Below the pieces are notes generated by a model, which had not been told where the DNA came from, searched no databases, and was given only the letters and a program-made list of their open reading frames with translations. From Holophaga sp. (GTDB taxonomy: Bacteria; Acidobacteriota; Holophagae; Holophagales; Holophagaceae), in assembly GCA_030691225.1 (NCBI GenBank), contig JAUYES010000177.1, forward strand, positions 1 to 5,480: DNA of 5,480 nt. Reading direction: 5' to 3'. Position numbers and translations under genes: made by a program. This document shows, piece by piece, positions 1-5,480 of this stretch; position 1 is the stretch's first letter, and every line of letters starts with the position of its first letter.

Positions 1-886
1 GGCGGGCCACTTCCTTTTCCAAGTCCTCGTTGGCGTGGCTGAGCAGCAGTTCGGCTTCCTTGAGCGAGGTCACGTCTGTGGCAGAGGCGATGAGCCCCAG
101 GAAGCCGCCGTCGGGCGCGCGCCGAGGCAGGATTCTTTCAAAAAACCAGCGGTCATGCCCATCCCAATTTCGAAGGCGAAATTCAGCATTGGCGACTCTC
201 GGATTTTCGATCAGCGAGGCCAAAAGAGTCGAATAGGCGGGAAGATCCACGGGATGGATAAAGTTCTGCCAACCATTGGAGATTGTTTCCGGTTCTTGCC
301 CTAGGAGCTCAGCCCAGGCCCGATTGAAGAAACCCCGCTTGCCGACCATATCGGATACCCAAATAAGCGAAGGCGTATCGTCGGAGAGGAGCCTGAACCG
401 ACGTTCCGTTTCGGTTAGGGCGCCCAGAAGGATGCGCTCCACCGGCGAGACATCCAGCAAGGGCTCTGCGCCGCTCGGACTCGGAATGAGCTTCAAAGCC
501 ACGGCGATTTTTCGATCCGTGCCCAGGATATGCCCCACCAACCATGTCGTTAGGAAATCCAGTGCGTTTTGGGCCACATCGGCCTGCTGCAGATCCGTGC
601 GGAGGGCTAGAGCCTGTGCTTTCTCCACAAAACTTCGATGGGCCGCCCGATGCTGTTCCTTTTCGGTCTCCGGTAGTGGAGCCTCTGCCAGCAGGCGCTC
701 CTCATCCGTGAAATGCTCCACGGCATAGGCCATGAGCGCCTCGGTAACCTCATGAATCTCAGGCAGGGGCCGACTGGCCCCCATGGCTTCTCCAAGAGAA
801 TTAATCAGCGCTACCAGTTGGTAATGCTGTTGATCGACAGAGGGAATGCCAATTTCAAAATTACGGTTCCAGTAGAAAGGTTGCAT
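1..886 (-). CDS. Bacteriohemerythrin-PAS sensor protein, C-terminus beyond the window (partial)
   Basis: Reading from ATG at 886 towards position 1 gives 295 uninterrupted residues that leave the window without a stop. Residues 1-130 form a bacteriohemerythrin domain: it opens with W-N-x-x-F-x-I-G-I-x-x-V-D-Q-Q-H, and all seven expected di-iron ligands are present: H21, H58, E62, H79, H83, H119 and D124. This fold binds O2 at a non-haem di-iron centre. Residues about 160-275 are a PAS domain with PAC-like end (FRLLSDDTPSLIWVSD, then GFFNRAW, RWFFERILPR, ASATDVT). From about 276 a charged heptad segment (LKEAELLLSHANEDLEKEV) starts a coiled coil, which in this type of protein usually leads to a histidine kinase or GGDEF output domain; that part is not visible. 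No signal peptide or membrane segment is seen, so it is probably cytoplasmic. A weak GGTGA (891-895, minus strand) lies 4 bases before the ATG. I infer an oxygen or redox sensor; the domain calls are strong and the output is unknown. Confidence 0.9.
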   Translation of the reverse strand, partial: MQPFYWNRNFEIGIPSVDQQHYQLVALINSLGEAMGASRPLPEIHEVTEALMAYAVEHFTDEERLLAEAPLPETEKEQHRAAHRSFVEKAQALALRTDLQQADVAQNALDFLTTWLVGHILGTDRKIAVALKLIPSPSGAEPLLDVSPVERILLGALTETERRFRLLSDDTPSLIWVSDMVGKRGFFNRAWAELLGQEPETISNGWQNFIHPVDLPAYSTLLASLIENPRVANAEFRLRNWDGHDRWFFERILPRRAPDGGFLGLIASATDVTSLKEAELLLSHANEDLEKEVAR

Positions 887-1025
887 AGGGTCACCCGGGG
901 GAGAAAAGGGGCGCAATTAGGTTTTATTTCTTTTCGGCTCTGGCAAACATTTTCATCAGAATCGACGCAGCCAAGAAAATCCTGCGACCGTGAGCCATAC
1001 TCGCTATACGATGCATATTTCGACG

Positions 1026-1037
1026 TTGAGCACTCAA
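1026..1037. repeat. Perfect short palindrome before the peptidase start
   Basis: TTGAG and CTCAA are perfect reverse complements separated by CA. The site ends 2 bases before the GGAG ribosome binding site of the peptidase gene. Its position would suit an operator, but a 12-base palindrome can arise by chance, and only one copy is visible. Confidence 0.3.
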
Positions 1038-1039
1038 AT

Positions 1040-1043
1040 GGAG
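1040..1043 (+). promoter_or_regulatory. Ribosome binding site that sets the peptidase start
   Basis: GGAG lies 6 bases before ATG 1050, an ideal Shine-Dalgarno distance. The other in-frame starts (GTG 990, ATG 1011, ATG 1038) have no comparable purine-rich site upstream. Only a start at 1050 places a compact signal peptide at the very N-terminus. Confidence 0.7.
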
Positions 1044-1049
1044 ACTCCG

Positions 1050-4000
1050 ATGCGATCAGTGCTTTCTGCCCTGGCTCTTTTCCTGGTTTTCAGTGGCTCC
1101 GAAAACGCGGAAGCTGCCGGTCCTGGCTACTACCGCTTCCCCGCCATCCGGGGCGAACGGGTGGTGTTCACGGCGGAGGGCGATCTCTGGTCGACCTCGC
1201 TTAAGGGCGGCCAGGCCACGCGACTCACCACACATCCGGCGGAGGAAAACCGCCCGGCCATTTCCCTCGATGGCCGCCAGATCGCCTTCACCGCAGCCTA
1301 TGAAGGCCCCCAGGAAATCTATGTCATGCCCGTGAGCGGTGGCCTGCCCCAGCGCCTCAGCTTCGATGGGGGCCCAGCGCAAGTGTTGGGTTGGACACCC
1401 CAGGGCGAAGTGCTTTACAGCACGCAAAATGCCACGGGACCGGCCGCTCAGCGGGTGATTGCAGCGGTTCATGTGGGCACGCTGGCACGCCGGGTACTGC
1501 CCGTGGTGGACGCCACCGAAGCCTGCCTGGACGACACCGGCCGCACCCTGTTTTTCACGCGGCTCGGCCTGGGCGTCACCGGCGATAACGCCCGCCATTA
1601 CCGGGGCGGAGCCGCAGCCGAACTGTGGCGCTTCGATCTGGAGGGCGGCAAGGAGGCCATTAAGTTCAGCCTAGACACCCCCGCCAAACGCCCGATGTGG
1701 TGGCAGGGGCGCCTTTATTTCGTGTGCGATCGGGATGGCACCGATAACCTTTGGTCCGCCAAGGCCGATGGCAGCGAGCTTCGCCAACTCACGCGCCATG
1801 CAGGCTGGGATGTGCGCGCCGCCAGCCTGGGCGATGGGCGCATCGTCTACCAGCAGGGTGCGGATCTGCGGGTCTTCGATATCGCCCGCAGCGAAGATCG
1901 AGCACTTCCCATTGAACTGGCCTCCGATTTCGATCAGCAGCGGGAACGCGTGCTGCGCCGCCCGCTGGATTTCCTGAACGATGTAACCTTCGCCCCCAGC
2001 GGCGAGCGCGTGGTGATCACGGCCCGGGGCCAAGTGGCCGTGGCGGGATTGGGTTCGGTGCGCCGGGTGGAGCTGGGGCTTCCTCCAGGGAGCCGCGCCC
2101 GCAAGGCCACACTAAGCCGAGATGGCAAATGGGTCTATGCCTTCTGCGATGCCGGTGGTGAAAGCGAACTCTGGCAGTTTCCCGCCAACGGCGGCCCCGG
2201 CGGCAAGGCTCTCACCAAGGACAAGGTGGGCCAGCGCGTGGCCCTGGAACCCTCCCCCGATGGCGCCTGGATCGCCCATACCGATAAGCTCGGCCGCCTT
2301 TACGTGCTAAATATCGCCACGGGCGATAACCGCCGCATCGATGAAAGCCTCGACGGGGGCTACAACGATCTCGTGTGGTCCCCCGATAGCCGCACCCTGG
2401 CCATCGTTCGACCCGACACCGATCGAAAAATGGACCAACTGCTGCTGCACAACCTGGACACGGGCAAAAACCTAACGCTCACTCGGGATAAATACGCGGC
2501 CTATTCGCCCACCTTCACGCCCGACGGGCGCTGGCTCTATTTCCTTTCGGACCGCAATTTCAGTGTCACCAACGGCTCGCCCTGGGGCGATCGCAACATG
2601 GGCCCGCTCTTCAACCGCCGCGCCCGGATCTATGCGCTGGCCCTGCAGGATGGCCTCCGCTTTCCCTTCAAACCTAAAAACGAATTGGACGGCACCGAAT
2701 CCGAGGCAAAGGGTGGAAAGGACACCAAGGAAAGCAAGCCCGCTATCCAATGGGCTGGCCTGCCTTCACGCCTCTTCCAAGTTCCCTTGCCCGGCGGCAA
2801 TTACCGCGATCTGAAAACCGATGGCAAGCGCCTCTATTTCCTGGAGCGCGATGACGCCGCCGAGCTCCGCACGGCGGTGATGTCGCTCGAAATCGGCAAC
2901 GCGGAAGCTCAGCCCAAGCGCTTCGCTTCCGATGTGCGCGGCTATGAACTATCCGCCGATGGCAAGAAGATCCTGCTGGTGAAACGCGGTACCCGCGGTC
3001 CCGGTGATCTGCTGATCCTGGATTCCGGCGCCAAGGGCACCGAAAGCCCCAAAGCCACCGTGCGCCTGGACGATTGGAATCTCTTCGTGACGCCCAAGGC
3101 CGAATGGAGGCAGATGTTCGCCGACGCTTGGCGCATGCACCGCGATCATCTCTACGATCCCCAGATGCGCGGGGTCGACTGGACCGCGATCCGCACGAAA
3201 TACGAACCCCTGGTGGACCGCATCACCGACCGGGCGGAACTCAACGATCTATTGGGCCAAATGACGGGCGAAGTGGGTGCCTTGCATTCCCAGATTCGCC
3301 CCGGTGAATTGCGTCAAGCCCAGGACGGCAGCACGCCGGCCTTCCTCGGTGCCGTATTGGAACGGGTTGCGAACGGCTACCGCATCGCCCACATCTATCG
3401 CACCGACCCCGAGCTGCCCAGCGAAGCCTCGCCCCTGGCGCACCCCGAAGTGAGCGAAGGAGATGTGATCACCACGGTCAATGGTCGCCCCGCACGCTCC
3501 ACCCGAGATATCGCAGACCTTTTGCGCAACCAGGCGGGACAACAGATGTTGCTGGGCGTGGTGCGCGGCAAAGGCGAAGCCAAGCAGATCGTGGTGACGC
3601 CCGTGAATGCCCAACGCAACGGGCAATTGCGCTATACCGACTGGGAGGAAACGTGCCGAACAGCGGTGGAAGCGGCCAGCAAGGGCAGCTTGGGCTACCT
3701 GCATCTGCGCGCCATGACGGGCCCCGATCTCGAAGGCTTTGCGCGCGAGTTTTACGCCAACATCGACCGCCAGGGGCTGATCATTGATGTGCGCCGCAAT
3801 AACGGCGGCAACATCGATAGCTTCATCATCGAGAAATTACTCCGCCGCGCGTGGTCTTTCTGGACTTCGCCCGAAGGCCGAGTCTCCGGCACGAACATGC
3901 AGCAGGCCTTCCGAGGCCATCTCGTGGTACTCATCGATGAACTCACCTACTCCGATGGCGAGACCTTCGCCGCCGCCATCAAGGCCTTGGGCTTGGCCCC

Positions 4001-4298
4001 CCTCGTGGGCCGCCGCACCGCCGGAGCCGGCGTTTGGCTGGGCGACCGTAACGCCTTGGTCGATGGCGGCATGGCCCGCGTGGCCGAAACCGGTCAATTC
4101 GCCACCAAGGATGGCGAATGGCTAATCGAAGGCGTGGGCGTTGCCCCCGATATCGAAGTGGTGAACCTGCCCCACGAGACATTTCTGGGCAAGGACCGCC
4201 AGCTGGAAACGGCCATTCAGATGCTGAAGGACAGGCTGGCAAAGGAACCTATTCCCACCCTGAAACCCAAGGCGATTCCGGCACTGCGCAAGCCCTAA
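1050..4298 (+). CDS. Secreted tricorn protease homologue (S41-type peptidase with PDZ domain)
   Basis: This is a complete gene of 1082 residues, close to the length of Thermoplasma tricorn. Residues 1-22 are a Sec signal peptide (MRSVLSALALFLVF, cleavage likely after NAEA), so the mature protein is probably periplasmic or extracellular. Residues about 25-295 form a first beta-propeller, beginning YYRFPAIRGERVVF and GDLW, and about 305-675 a second one, with recurrent S-x-DG-x-x-h-x-F/Y strands. A lysine/glutamate-rich linker at about 540-567 interrupts the second. Residues about 684-755 are the helical C1 domain, 762-851 a PDZ domain (GDVITTVNGRPA), and about 865-1062 the catalytic C2 domain with DVRRNNGG (913-920) and LVGRRTAGAG. 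By motif matching to tricorn, the catalytic residues are H746 (GALHSQI), S968 (LTYSDGE) and E1027 (WLIEGVGV). Tricorn degrades oligopeptides inside archaeal cells; bacterial homologues with signal peptides are inferred to digest peptides outside the cytoplasm. An alternative GTG start at 990 adds 20 residues and buries the signal peptide. Confidence 0.93.
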   Translation: MRSVLSALALFLVFSGSENAEAAGPGYYRFPAIRGERVVFTAEGDLWSTSLKGGQATRLTTHPAEENRPAISLDGRQIAFTAAYEGPQEIYVMPVSGGLPQRLSFDGGPAQVLGWTPQGEVLYSTQNATGPAAQRVIAAVHVGTLARRVLPVVDATEACLDDTGRTLFFTRLGLGVTGDNARHYRGGAAAELWRFDLEGGKEAIKFSLDTPAKRPMWWQGRLYFVCDRDGTDNLWSAKADGSELRQLTRHAGWDVRAASLGDGRIVYQQGADLRVFDIARSEDRALPIELASDFDQQRERVLRRPLDFLNDVTFAPSGERVVITARGQVAVAGLGSVRRVELGLPPGSRARKATLSRDGKWVYAFCDAGGESELWQFPANGGPGGKALTKDKVGQRVALEPSPDGAWIAHTDKLGRLYVLNIATGDNRRIDESLDGGYNDLVWSPDSRTLAIVRPDTDRKMDQLLLHNLDTGKNLTLTRDKYAAYSPTFTPDGRWLYFLSDRNFSVTNGSPWGDRNMGPLFNRRARIYALALQDGLRFPFKPKNELDGTESEAKGGKDTKESKPAIQWAGLPSRLFQVPLPGGNYRDLKTDGKRLYFLERDDAAELRTAVMSLEIGNAEAQPKRFASDVRGYELSADGKKILLVKRGTRGPGDLLILDSGAKGTESPKATVRLDDWNLFVTPKAEWRQMFADAWRMHRDHLYDPQMRGVDWTAIRTKYEPLVDRITDRAELNDLLGQMTGEVGALHSQIRPGELRQAQDGSTPAFLGAVLERVANGYRIAHIYRTDPELPSEASPLAHPEVSEGDVITTVNGRPARSTRDIADLLRNQAGQQMLLGVVRGKGEAKQIVVTPVNAQRNGQLRYTDWEETCRTAVEAASKGSLGYLHLRAMTGPDLEGFAREFYANIDRQGLIIDVRRNNGGNIDSFIIEKLLRRAWSFWTSPEGRVSGTNMQQAFRGHLVVLIDELTYSDGETFAAAIKALGLAPLVGRRTAGAGVWLGDRNALVDGGMARVAETGQFATKDGEWLIEGVGVAPDIEVVNLPHETFLGKDRQLETAIQMLKDRLAKEPIPTLKPKAIPALRKP

Positions 4299-4336
4299 TC
4301 CAGGGACTTACCCCCCAAAGGCAACCATAACGACCC

Positions 4337-4375
4337 AAGGAACGATTTCCCGATCTCCATATAGCCTCGTTCTTT
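4337..4375 (+). terminator. Weak candidate terminator after the peptidase gene
   Basis: AAGGAACGA (4337-4345) can pair with TCGTTCTTT (4367-4375) over 9 positions including one G-U pair, about 40 bases after the stop codon. The right arm runs into a short T-rich stretch. The 21-base loop and A/T-rich stem make it a poor Rho-independent terminator, but no better candidate lies directly behind the gene. Confidence 0.25.
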
Positions 4376-4376
4376 T

Positions 4377-4406
4377 ATCCGTGTCCATCCGTGTTCATCC
4401 GTGGAT
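4377..4406. repeat. Three tandem 10-bp units, ATCCGTG-type repeat
   Basis: ATCCGTGTCC, ATCCGTGTTC and ATCCGTGGAT follow each other without gaps at 4377, 4387 and 4397. Read on the minus strand this motif encodes the NTDGHG-type peptide that turns up in many spurious small proteins from unrelated bacteria, which marks it as a widespread intergenic repeat (family knowledge from memory, not searched here). Confidence 0.75.
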
Positions 4407-4417
4407 CCTTTTTTTGG
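4397..4417 (+). repeat. ATCCGTG...CCTTTTTTTGG direct repeat, left copy
   Basis: The sequence ATCCGTG, a 3-base spacer and CCTTTTTTTGG recurs at 4748-4770 with a 5-base spacer. The 11-base CCTTTTTTTGG core is identical in both copies. The pair brackets the inverted-repeat element. It overlaps the last unit of the 10-bp tandem repeat. Confidence 0.55.
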
Positions 4418-4447
4418 TTCTCTCCTGATTTCCGGGAAACAGAAAAG

Positions 4448-4480
4448 ACGAAACGCCAAGACACGAAGACGCCAAGAAAA
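4448..4480 (+). repeat. CGCCAAG-type repeat block, forward orientation
   Basis: ACGCCAAG occurs at 4453-4460 and again at 4469-4476, with the related ACGAAG between them at 4463-4468. The block ends in CGCCAAGAAAA (4470-4480), which is exactly reverse-complemented at 4642-4652. It resembles a common intergenic repeat of alternating CGCCAAG/CGAAG units seen in several bacterial phyla. Confidence 0.7.
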
Positions 4481-4509
4481 CCATTGAACACCCAAGCGAC
4501 AGGTCGCCG

Positions 4510-4528
4510 GATCCCGCGTAGCGGGATC
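4510..4528. repeat. Hairpin 1 of the structured element
   Basis: GATCCCGC (4510-4517) and GCGGGATC (4521-4528) form a perfect 8-bp stem around the 3-base loop GTA. There is no following T-run, so it does not look like a Rho-independent terminator. Confidence 0.85.
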
Positions 4529-4548
4529 TCCGCTGCCTTTGCAGCGGA
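4529..4548. repeat. Hairpin 2 of the structured element
   Basis: TCCGCTGC (4529-4536) and GCAGCGGA (4541-4548) form a perfect 8-bp stem with the 4-base loop CTTT. It abuts hairpin 1 without any spacer, which would allow coaxial stacking. No T-run follows. Confidence 0.85.
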
Positions 4549-4554
4549 TCGTAT

Positions 4555-4600
4555 CTTCGGCCAGAAGCCCGCTTCCAAGAAGGTGTAATTCTGGCCGAAG
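4555..4600. repeat. Hairpin 3 of the structured element, 12-bp stem
   Basis: CTTCGGCCAGAA (4555-4566) and TTCTGGCCGAAG (4589-4600) are perfect reverse complements, with a 22-base loop that itself holds a small CTTC/GAAG stem (4572-4575 with 4579-4582). This is the longest perfect inverted repeat noticed in the window. Confidence 0.85.
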
Positions 4601-4640
4601 AAACGACAAGGGCGACCCGTGGGAGTATTCACTGCCGCCG

Positions 4641-4683
4641 CTTTTCTTGGCGAAGGCGCGCAGCGCCGCTTGGCGCCTTTGCG
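4641..4683 (-). repeat. CGCCAAG-type repeat block, reverse orientation
   Basis: On the minus strand this block reads as GGCGCCAAG followed by CGCCAAGAAAAG, with CGCCAAG copies at 4646-4652 and 4669-4675. It is the same repeat type as 4448-4480 in the opposite orientation. An inner stem AAGGCGC (4653-4659) with GCGCCTT (4673-4679) is also present. Confidence 0.65.
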
Positions 4684-4741
4684 GTAGATTCGTTTTGGAC
4701 TACACCGAAACACAGCAAAGAGTCTTCTATACCTTCGTTTC

Positions 4742-4770
4742 CTTCAGATCCGTGAAGAACCTTTTTTTGG
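4742..4770 (+). repeat. ATCCGTG...CCTTTTTTTGG direct repeat, right copy, with small hairpin
   Basis: From 4748 the sequence matches the left copy at 4397-4417 apart from the spacer. In addition CTTCA (4742-4746) can pair with TGAAG (4753-4757), and T7 follows four bases later (4762-4768). The short 5-bp stem makes this at most a weak terminator for plus-strand transcripts crossing the repeat region. Confidence 0.45.
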
Positions 4771-4893
4771 GGCCCTTCGGTCCACAGTTCACAAAATGAA
4801 ACTCACCGATCCCTAACCGCCATTCGCCGATCCATGGGTTTCCCGGGGTGCGGTCGGGTCTACCTTGATGAGGTTCGCTCCCAAGGCGTTCCC

Positions 4894-5480
4894 ATGTTCC
4901 AGCCCCGCTTTGAATCGCCCCTTTCCATCGGACGCTTGCTCATGCCGGTTGTCCTTCTTCTGCTCGTTCCGCAGACCCAGACAAACCTGCAGGCGCAGGA
5001 AACGGCCATTGTTTCGCTCAAGGAATTCGTTTCGACCGAGGTTCGTTCCCAAGGGTTTACGCTGCCTCAAAATACCAAGGTGCACGTCTACGCCCGGGGC
5101 GGCGGGTTGGGGCGGGGAGACAACTGGCGGAACAACGGCCAGATGTTTGCCTATGGGTGGATTCTCAATGCCACCACGCGCGAAGTGGTCTGGCAGATGT
5201 CACCGGGCAATAGCCGCCGGGAGAATGTCTACAGTATCTCGGATCAGTACATCGATCTTCCCAAGGGCAGTTACGAAGCCTATTTCAGCAATCATGGATT
5301 TGCCCGCAGCACCTTTTTCTCCCGTTGGAATAACAACATTGATCGTCGGCAAATTGATCAAGACCCCAATCGACGCACTCGGGAACGCGGCTTTTTGAGT
5401 CTGTTCGGGATGGATCGAGACTCCCAGCTCCGCATCTGGAGGGAGCGCGCCAAAAATTACGGCATGGAGATTTATACGGC
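4894..5480 (+). CDS. Exported protein of unrecognised family, N-terminal part (partial)
   Basis: The frame from ATG 4894 is open for 195 codons and leaves the window without a stop. AAGG at 4883-4886 gives a weak ribosome binding site 7 bases upstream. A later in-frame ATG at 4942 has no ribosome binding site. Residues 1-35 look like a signal peptide with a charged start and the core LLMPVVLLLLVP, possibly cleaved near LQA-Q, so the protein probably leaves the cytoplasm. The mature part reads as beta-rich: VHVYARGGG, FAYGWILNATTREVVWQM, then YIDLPKGSYEAYFSNHG and later YGMEIYTA. The order (YGWI-x-x-A-x-T-x-x-VVW, then LPKGxY-x-x-Y, then G-M-x-I-Y) resembles beta-sandwich domains I have seen in exported proteins of Acidobacteriota and Bacteroidota, but I cannot name a family. 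Function is unknown. Residues about 140-190 are rich in Arg and Asp. Confidence 0.75.
   Translation, partial: MFQPRFESPLSIGRLLMPVVLLLLVPQTQTNLQAQETAIVSLKEFVSTEVRSQGFTLPQNTKVHVYARGGGLGRGDNWRNNGQMFAYGWILNATTREVVWQMSPGNSRRENVYSISDQYIDLPKGSYEAYFSNHGFARSTFFSRWNNNIDRRQIDQDPNRRTRERGFLSLFGMDRDSQLRIWRERAKNYGMEIYT

Larger units (their letters stand above)
887..1049. promoter_or_regulatory. Divergent intergenic region between sensor and peptidase genes
   Basis: This 163-base gap separates the start of the minus-strand hemerythrin sensor from the preferred start of the plus-strand peptidase, so both promoters probably lie here. It is A/T-richer than its flanks, notably at 915-960. I see no pair of good sigma-70 -35 and -10 boxes on either strand. 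TATACG at 1005-1010 is a possible weak -10 for the peptidase and lacks a clear -35. Two short palindromes stand out: GGGTCACCC at 888-896, immediately upstream of the sensor ATG, and TTGAG-CA-CTCAA at 1026-1037, just before the peptidase ribosome binding site. Confidence 0.5.
4470..4652. repeat. Nested 183-bp inverted repeat with branched secondary structure
   Basis: Paired segments nest from outside in: 4470-4480 with 4642-4652 (11 bp, perfect); 4482-4488 with 4628-4634 (6 of 7); 4491-4494 with 4620-4623 (4 bp); and 4502-4508 with 4611-4617 (7 bp, perfect). Inside the innermost pair lie three separate hairpins at 4510-4528, 4529-4548 and 4555-4600, giving a multi-branched, cloverleaf-like fold. 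No protein-coding signal is convincing on either strand. It could be a non-autonomous mobile repeat (MITE- or REP-like) or a structured RNA; nothing here decides between them. No transposase or clear target-site duplication is visible. Confidence 0.65.
4299..4893. other. Repeat-rich intergenic region with no convincing gene
   Basis: About 600 bases separate the peptidase from the next gene. Open frames exist on both strands, but their products are low-complexity readings of repeats (NTDGHG-like, and FLGVFVSWRFVF-like from CGCCAAG repeats), so I do not call them genes. The region contains a weak terminator candidate, a 10-bp tandem repeat, two opposed CGCCAAG repeat blocks around a structured inverted repeat, a degenerate ACACCGAAACACAG stretch at 4702-4715, and a T7 direct-repeat pair. 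The last 120 bases (4771-4893) show nothing beyond a probable leader for the next gene. Confidence 0.75.

Noticed and set aside
276..728. Plus-strand open frame of 150 codons
   Set aside because: It is antisense to the hemerythrin-PAS gene, whose seven metal ligands and PAS motifs show which strand is coding.
713..1204. Plus-strand open frame of 163 codons
   Set aside because: It runs antisense through the hemerythrin domain, across the divergent gap and into the peptidase in a different frame; both overlapped genes have strong domain evidence.
4377..4406. Possible CRISPR array
   Set aside because: The units are only 10 bp and contiguous with no spacers, so it is a simple tandem repeat.
4295..4609. 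Minus-strand open frame of 104 codons overlapping the peptidase stop
   Set aside because: It is made of the same repeat-derived text in another frame (STDEHGWT) and has no recognisable domain.
4502..4617. Possible tRNA because of the cloverleaf-like fold
   Set aside because: Stem and loop lengths do not match a tRNA: hairpins 1 and 2 have loops of 3 and 4 bases, the third stem is 12 bp with a 22-base loop, and no T-loop GTTC motif is placed correctly.
4375..4713. Minus-strand open frame of 112 codons in the intergenic region
   Set aside because: Its peptide is a read-through of the CGCCAAG, hairpin and ATCCGTG repeats (ending MNTDGHG). No ribosome binding site was noticed and there is no domain; such peptides are typical spurious calls from intergenic repeats.
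4539..4799. Plus-strand open frame of 86 codons across hairpins 2 and 3
   Set aside because: It starts inside a hairpin, spans repeats and has no ribosome binding site or protein-like composition.
4865..5398. Plus-strand open frame of 177 codons overlapping the last gene
   Set aside because: The frame starting at 4894 has a signal peptide, stays open to the window edge and has sensible composition; this frame is rich in Pro, Arg and Ser and lacks these traits.

Overview
The window is G+C-rich, densely coding bacterial DNA with three protein genes and one unusual repeat-filled gap. The exported tricorn-type peptidase and the signal peptide on the third gene suggest a Gram-negative-type cell. 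The gap carries degenerate copies of intergenic repeats of the kind seen in Acidobacteriota, Verrucomicrobiota, Planctomycetota and some deltaproteobacterial genomes. My best guess is an Acidobacteriota-like (perhaps Holophagae-like) organism, with low confidence because there is no rRNA or marker gene.

Layout. (1) Positions 1-886, minus strand: the first 295 residues of a sensor protein that runs off the left edge. It has an N-terminal bacteriohemerythrin domain with all seven iron ligands, then a PAS domain and the start of a coiled coil; the output domain is outside the window. (2) Positions 887-1049: a divergent intergenic region holding the 5' signals of genes 1 and 3. (3) Positions 1050-4298, plus strand: a complete secreted tricorn-protease homologue (beta-propellers, helical C1, PDZ and S41-type catalytic C2 domain). 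An upstream GTG at 990 would extend it, but the ribosome binding site and signal peptide favour 1050. (4) Positions 4299-4893: about 600 bases without a convincing gene, containing a 10-bp tandem repeat, CGCCAAG-type repeats in opposite orientations, a T7 direct-repeat pair, and a 183-bp nested inverted repeat predicted to fold into a branched, cloverleaf-like structure. (5) Positions 4894-5480, plus strand: the first 195 residues of an exported protein of unrecognised family, cut by the right edge.

How the parts relate. The sensor is transcribed divergently from the peptidase. Nothing shows that they share regulation. The peptidase and the exported protein lie in the same direction but are separated by the repeat block, so they are probably not a tight operon. 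The most unusual element is the structured repeat at 4470-4652; the hemerythrin-PAS sensor is the most interesting protein architecture.
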